Assembly: GCA_945866165.1 (NCBI GenBank)
Contig: CAMBGO010000072.1
Coordinates: forward strand, 1-9,691
DNA: 9,691 nt
Direction of reading: 5' to 3'
Source: Chitinophaga pinensis
GTDB taxonomy: Bacteria; Bacteroidota; Bacteroidia; Chitinophagales; Chitinophagaceae
The position numbers were made by a program, and so were the translations under genes. The notes under the pieces are model-generated. The model was not told the origin of the DNA. It made no database searches and saw only the letters and a list, made by a program, of their open reading frames with translations. Positions 6,187 to 9,691 of this stretch are shown piece after piece; the first letter of the stretch is position 1, and every line of letters starts with the position of its first letter.

Positions 6187-7146
6187 ATGTCTTCACTTCA
6201 GGAATGCCGCATTATTTTCATGGGAACGCCCGAGTTTGCTGTTGCCACCCTTGATTATTTATTTAAAAATGGTTGTAAAATTGTTGGTGTTGTTACTGCG
6301 CCCGATAAGCCTGCGGGAAGGGGAATGCAGCTTTCAGAAAGCGCTGTGAAAAAATATGCATTGGAGAATGGCTTGAATGTTTTACAACCTGTTAAATTAA
6401 AAGACCCAACTTTTCTTGATCAGCTGCAATCACTTCATGCTGATGTCCAAATAGTAGTTGCATTTAGGATGCTTCCCGAAGTGGTATGGAACATGCCGCC
6501 CCGCGGTACTATCAACCTCCACGGATCATTGCTGCCTGCCTACCGCGGGGCGGCACCAATTAACTGGGCCATCATCAACGGCGAATTGGAAACAGGCGTA
6601 ACAACATTTAAACTGCAACAAGAAATCGATACCGGCGATCTGCTACTCACTGAAAAAATTCCTATTCCTGAAAACTATACTGCTGGTGAATTGCATGATG
6701 AAATGAAATTGATTGGTGCAAGGCTAATGTTCAAGACATTAGAAGCATACTGCTCCAATACGCTTGTCCCTACTCCACAAATTGATCTGATGCATCATTC
6801 AGCTGAGATTCCACTTGCTCCAAAACTTACAACCGAAACCGGCAACATCAACTGGGATTCAAATGCAAAAAAAATAGTTGACTTAGTACGAGGCTTATCA
6901 CCCTATCCAACAGCGTATACTTTACTCGAAAGTAAGAAGCTGAAAATATTCAAGTCCACCTATGATTTGACAGAAATGACGGAATCCACGGGCATTTTCC
7001 AATCTGATGGAAAATCATACCTGCGCTTTTCAGCGCTAGATGGGTGGGTATATATTCATGATCTTCAAATGGAAGGGAAAAAAAGAATGGATATAGCTTC
7101 TTTTTTGAGAGGCTATCGATTCAGTAATGGCCTTGATAATCTTTAA
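6187..7146 (+). CDS. fmt: Methionyl-tRNA formyltransferase
   Basis: A 319-residue cytoplasmic enzyme that transfers a formyl group from 10-formyl-tetrahydrofolate to Met-tRNAfMet, making the initiator for translation. The N-terminal catalytic Rossmann-like domain starts IIFMGTPEFAV (9-19) and has the VVTAPDKPAGRG loop (35-46). The catalytic triad is Asn110, His112 and Asp148: INLHGSLLPAYRGAAP (109-124) and IDTGD (147-151), matching E. coli Asn106/His108/Asp144. The OB-fold C-terminal domain begins around 210 and includes IVDLVRGLSPYPTAYT (230-245). Length is normal. The ATG at 6187 lies six codons before the first conserved strand and 30 nt after the heptamer array. Codons 99-138 form a GC-rich patch with a perfect 15-bp inverted repeat. 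pepT follows after 29 nt, so the two are probably co-transcribed. The usual partner gene def is not present here. Confidence 0.97.
   Translation: MSSLQECRIIFMGTPEFAVATLDYLFKNGCKIVGVVTAPDKPAGRGMQLSESAVKKYALENGLNVLQPVKLKDPTFLDQLQSLHADVQIVVAFRMLPEVVWNMPPRGTINLHGSLLPAYRGAAPINWAIINGELETGVTTFKLQQEIDTGDLLLTEKIPIPENYTAGELHDEMKLIGARLMFKTLEAYCSNTLVPTPQIDLMHHSAEIPLAPKLTTETGNINWDSNAKKIVDLVRGLSPYPTAYTLLESKKLKIFKSTYDLTEMTESTGIFQSDGKSYLRFSALDGWVYIHDLQMEGKKRMDIASFLRGYRFSNGLDNL
6494..6555. repeat. Perfect 15-bp inverted repeat inside fmt, 32-nt loop
   Basis: TGCCGCCCCGCGGTA (6494-6508) is the exact reverse complement of TACCGCGGGGCGGCA (6541-6555). Twelve of the 15 pairs are G-C, so the transcript should form a very stable hairpin. 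The arms encode MPPRGT and YRGAA; the loop encodes the catalytic INLHGSLLPA segment. Position deep inside the gene and the lack of a T-run argue against a terminator. Confidence 0.93.
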
Positions 7147-7175
7147 TTCTTTTCTAAAATAAAAGTGAAAGTAAA

Positions 7176-8402
7176 ATGAATAATATTGCCGAGAGGTTTA
7201 TACGGTACGCTAAGATAGATACACAAAGTGATCCACACAGCACTTCATTTCCTTCATCCGAAAAGCAAAAAAATCTTTCTGCACTGTTGGTCAAAGAATT
7301 ATTAGCAATGGGAATTACAGATGCTCATTTGGATAAATATGGTTATGTATATGCTACTATTCCCTCGAATCAACCAAAGAAAACACCCGTTATATGTTTC
7401 TGTTCACATGTTGATACCGCTCCTGATTGTAGTGGAGAAAATGTAAAACCAATTTTGCATTTAAATTATCAGGGAGAAGATATTGTTTTACCCGATGATC
7501 CAACTCAAATCATTTCTATCAACGAGCACCCTTATCTGGCAGAAAAAAAAGGGGATGATATTATTACCGCAAGTGGATTAACATTGTTGGGTGCTGATGA
7601 TAAAGCTGGAGTGGCTATCATTATGGAGCTTACATCGATTTTAACAACCATTGACGATATTCCTCATGGCGATATCCGAATTCTCTTTACTCCAGATGAA
7701 GAAGTTGGAAGGGGAGTGGATTTTGTTGACATTAAAAAGTTGGCTGCAGATGTGGCCTATACACTAGATGGAGGTGAAGTAGGTTCATTGGAGACTGAGA
7801 ATTTTTCGGCAGATGGTGTTACTGTGACAATCAATGGAGTCAGTGCGCATCCGGGTTATGCAAAAGGAAAGATGGTAAATGCACTAAAAATTGCAGGTAA
7901 ATTTCTTTCTATGTTACCCGCTGATACACTTTCACCTGAATCTACTGATGACCTGCAGGGATTCATTCATCCTGTTGGAATTACGGGTAATGCCGAGAGT
8001 GCAACAGTAGACTTTATTATCCGTGACTTCAGTGACATTGAATTAAAAAAACATGAAGCATTGCTAGAATCTTTGTTAAATGATATAATGTCTGACCATC
8101 CCAAAGCAACTTATTCGTTCTTGGTAAAAGAACAATACCGTAATATGAAGTCAATGTTGGATAACCATCCTAAAGTTGCAGAATATGCTGCAAAAGCCAT
8201 ACTGGATTGTGGATTACCACTTCATACAAAGCCAATCCGAGGTGGCACAGATGGGGCAAGGCTATCATTTATGGGATTACCCTGCCCAAATGTTTTTACA
8301 GGTGAGATGGCGTTACATTCTAAGCATGAATATGTTATTGTGCAGGACATGCAAAAATCACTGGAAGTATTGCTAAGGTTGGTAGCGCTTTGGGCAGCGT
8401 AA
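7176..8402 (+). CDS. pepT: Peptidase T (tripeptide aminopeptidase, M20B)
   Basis: A 408-residue cytoplasmic di-zinc exopeptidase that removes the N-terminal residue from tripeptides. Ligands and catalytic residues align closely with E. coli PepT. His78 and catalytic Asp80 are in SHVDTAP; bridging Asp141 is in GADDKAG (139-145). The general base Glu175 and ligand Glu176 are in PDEEVGRG (173-180), Asp198 is in TLDGG, and His381 is in LHSKHE (380-385). The dimerisation (lid) domain, about 208-320, contains SAHPGYAKGKMVNA (223-236). RGGTDGARLSFMGLPCPN (355-372) is the substrate-side motif. Length equals the family norm, and no signal peptide is seen. It begins 29 nt after fmt in the same direction; the link is probably co-transcription, not a shared pathway. 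Confidence 0.97.
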   Translation: MNNIAERFIRYAKIDTQSDPHSTSFPSSEKQKNLSALLVKELLAMGITDAHLDKYGYVYATIPSNQPKKTPVICFCSHVDTAPDCSGENVKPILHLNYQGEDIVLPDDPTQIISINEHPYLAEKKGDDIITASGLTLLGADDKAGVAIIMELTSILTTIDDIPHGDIRILFTPDEEVGRGVDFVDIKKLAADVAYTLDGGEVGSLETENFSADGVTVTINGVSAHPGYAKGKMVNALKIAGKFLSMLPADTLSPESTDDLQGFIHPVGITGNAESATVDFIIRDFSDIELKKHEALLESLLNDIMSDHPKATYSFLVKEQYRNMKSMLDNHPKVAEYAAKAILDCGLPLHTKPIRGGTDGARLSFMGLPCPNVFTGEMALHSKHEYVIVQDMQKSLEVLLRLVALWAA

Positions 8403-8437
8403 TTTTTAGAATAACTTTATCATCTTATTACAAATTA

Positions 8438-8466
8438 TTGTTGCATCTTCATATGAGGTAATTTCG
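8438..8466 (+). promoter_or_regulatory. Candidate Bacteroidota-type promoter for exbB-exbD
   Basis: TTG (8438-8440) is followed after 18 nt by TAATTTCG (8459-8466), one mismatch from the -7 consensus TAnnTTTG. Spacing is near the usual value and a start site would fall about 35 nt before the exbB ATG. The 104-bp gap after pepT has no clear terminator, so read-through is also possible. Confidence 0.3.
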
Positions 8467-8506
8467 ATATGATATATTTTGAGATGAATCTTTCAACCAA
8501 TTTAAA

Positions 8507-9211
8507 ATGAGTTCTAACATGTTGCAAGTTGTAACCTTCGCACAACAAATGGTTGATTCTACAACAACCAAGGCTGTTTCAAGTGCACCTACTGTAACCC
8601 ACCTGTGGGATATTCTGAAGTCTGGTGGAGTATTGATGATACCGCTAGGACTGCTATTTGTATTAGCATTGTTTTTTTTCTTTGAAAGATACTTGGCCAT
8701 TAGAAATGCTGGAAGGGTAGATGAAAACTTCATGTTAATCATTCGCGATCACCTTGCAAATGATAATCTTACCGCTGCAAAGTCGATGGCACGAATTACC
8801 GATAATCCTGTTGCAAGGGTAATTGAAAAGGGCTTACAGCGTATAGGAAAGCCAATTGATGCCATAGAGAGAAGCATGGAAAGCATTGCTAGGCTTGAGA
8901 TGTATAACCTGGAAAAAAACTTGAGTGTATTGAGTGTAATCTCTCGGGCAGCACCAATTTTTGGATTTGTTGGAACGCTGGCCGGATTGATGCAGTTGTT
9001 CTTTGACATTAATACCACTGGTGAGTTTGTCTTAAATACCATTGCTGGTGGATTATATGTTAAGCTTGTTACATCCATTACAGGATTGCTTATTGGATTG
9101 ACCTCATTCCTGGCTTATAGCTTTTTACATACACAAATTGATAAGACTGCCAATAAAATGGAAGTAGCAGCTGCTGATTTTCTAGACATGATTCAAGAGC
9201 CTTCAAAATAA
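8507..9211 (+). CDS. exbB: ExbB/TolQ/MotA-family proton channel subunit
   Basis: A 234-residue inner-membrane protein that, with ExbD, uses proton motive force to energise TonB-dependent outer-membrane transport. Three membrane segments are visible: about 41-60 (GVLMIPLGLLFVLALFFFFE), 143-166 and 185-207. Segment 2 carries the conserved APIFGFVGTLAGLM (149-162) with Thr157; segment 3 carries LVTSITGLLIGL (187-198) with Thr189. These correspond to the channel-lining threonines of E. coli ExbB. The long cytoplasmic loop (about 65-140) contains the typical NPVARVIEKGLQRIG. The N-terminal stretch of about 35 residues before segment 1 is the usual Bacteroidota form. exbD starts 10 nt downstream, so the pair is an operon. 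TolQ, or a gliding or flagella-like motor, is the alternative within the superfamily; no tonB or tolR/tolA/tolB gene is in view to decide. Confidence 0.92.
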   Translation: MSSNMLQVVTFAQQMVDSTTTKAVSSAPTVTHLWDILKSGGVLMIPLGLLFVLALFFFFERYLAIRNAGRVDENFMLIIRDHLANDNLTAAKSMARITDNPVARVIEKGLQRIGKPIDAIERSMESIARLEMYNLEKNLSVLSVISRAAPIFGFVGTLAGLMQLFFDINTTGEFVLNTIAGGLYVKLVTSITGLLIGLTSFLAYSFLHTQIDKTANKMEVAAADFLDMIQEPSK

Positions 9212-9221
9212 ATAATTTTAT

Positions 9222-9620
9222 ATGGAGGTAAGAAAAAAATATAGGGGTGAAGCGGAGGTTTTTACAGAAGCTTTGAATGATATCTTATTCATATTACTAA
9301 TGTTTTTTCTGATAGTTTCTACGCTAGCAAATCCGAATGTAGTGAAGCTCTCCCAACCCAAGTCTGATGGTGATACAAAAGCAAAGCAAAATGTGGTGGT
9401 ATCAATTGATTCATTAAAGCAATTTTACATTGGTACCTCACCAGTGCCAATGGATTCACTTAAGTCTTTGCTTATTCCCCTTATTTCCAAGGAAAAAACC
9501 GATGTTCCTACCATTGTGATTAATGCTGATAAATCTGTTGATATCGACGCTGTAGTTGGTGTAATGAGAATTGCAAAAGAGCTAGGCGCTAAAACAGTGC
9601 TATCTGTTGAGAAGCAGTAA
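9222..9620 (+). CDS. exbD: ExbD/TolR-family biopolymer transport protein
   Basis: A 132-residue partner of the preceding channel protein. The N-terminus is short and cytoplasmic (MEVRKKYRGEAEVFTEAL). One membrane helix covers about 20-37 (DILFILLMFFLIVSTLAN), and Asp20 at its cytoplasmic end aligns with the proton-carrying Asp25 of E. coli ExbD. The periplasmic domain (about 45-132) has the usual late strand-helix pattern VPTIVINADKSVDIDAVVGVMRIAK, written here as a segment between residues 94 and 118, and ends KTVLSVEKQ. It lies 10 nt after exbB with no Shine-Dalgarno sequence and is probably co-translated with it. One exbD copy is seen; no second exbD or tonB follows within the window. Confidence 0.92.
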   Translation: MEVRKKYRGEAEVFTEALNDILFILLMFFLIVSTLANPNVVKLSQPKSDGDTKAKQNVVVSIDSLKQFYIGTSPVPMDSLKSLLIPLISKEKTDVPTIVINADKSVDIDAVVGVMRIAKELGAKTVLSVEKQ

Positions 9621-9622
9621 AA

Positions 9623-9691
9623 TTATAAAGAGGCACCACTTTTCTTTCCAAAAACAATTCGGTCCTTCCCATAAATGTCTTTATTGATTTC
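9623..9691 (-). CDS. Possible 3' end of an unrecognised gene, cut by the window edge
   Basis: On the minus strand the frame is open from the right edge for 22 codons, ending in TAA at 9623-9625; it reads EINKDIYGKDRIVFGKKSG and then ASL. The composition looks protein-like, and the arrangement (stop two bases beyond the exbD stop) repeats the tight convergence seen twice elsewhere in the window. However, 22 open codons can easily occur by chance, another minus frame is also open here, and a plus-strand ATG at 9675 could start a gene instead. I do not recognise the family. Confidence 0.33.
   Translation of the reverse strand, partial: EINKDIYGKDRIVFGKKSGASL

Noticed and set aside
8403..8506. 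Terminator after pepT
   Set aside because: I found no stem followed by a T-run in this 104-bp gap, so none is reported.
8449..9078. Minus-strand ORFs of 97 and 109 codons opposite exbB
   Set aside because: They are antisense shadows of a clear membrane-channel gene and show no recognisable family.

Overview
The window looks like chromosomal DNA of a member of Bacteroidota, probably a Chitinophagaceae-type bacterium. The DNA is AT-rich (roughly 40% GC by eye) and starts lack Shine-Dalgarno sequences. The gene families also fit: an M1 metallopeptidase with GMEYP in place of GAMEN, a rhodanese-thioredoxin lipoprotein, a separate RlmK-type methyltransferase, a secreted DUF1343/NamZ protein, and a Bacteroidota-style ExbB/ExbD pair. 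I see no tRNA, rRNA, CRISPR array, insertion sequence, phage gene or plasmid gene. The content is mostly housekeeping.

Layout. 1-2241 (+) is an M1 metallopeptidase cut by the left edge. It converges, with one base between stops, on 2243-2932 (-), a lipoprotein joining a rhodanese domain to a thioredoxin domain. 3066-4016 (+) is the RlmK-type 23S rRNA methyltransferase. Its stop codon overlaps that of the convergent SlyD-type prolyl isomerase at 4013-4441 (-). 4587-5810 (+) is the secreted NamZ-family putative exo-muramidase. 5811-6186 has no gene but carries an exact 7-nt-period array of 28 units (5961-6156). fmt (6187-7146) and pepT (7176-8402) follow as a likely operon. exbB (8507-9211) and exbD (9222-9620) form a second operon. 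A possible gene end on the minus strand runs off the right edge.

How the genes relate. Several products act in the envelope: the M1 peptidase (probably exported), the redox/rhodanese lipoprotein, the NamZ-like enzyme and the ExbB/ExbD proton channel that would power TonB-dependent uptake. Others serve translation and protein quality: RlmK, Fmt, PepT and the FKBP isomerase. No single pathway ties the window together.

The most unusual signals are in the DNA rather than the gene content. They are: (1) the heptanucleotide array ending 30 nt before the fmt start, which has block-wise higher-order structure; (2) a perfect 15-bp inverted repeat inside fmt, flanking its catalytic Asn/His codons and lying in a GC-rich patch; and (3) a nested two-stem inverted repeat in the last codons of rlmK, where two convergent genes share stop-codon bases. 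I did not find a convincing new multi-gene system.
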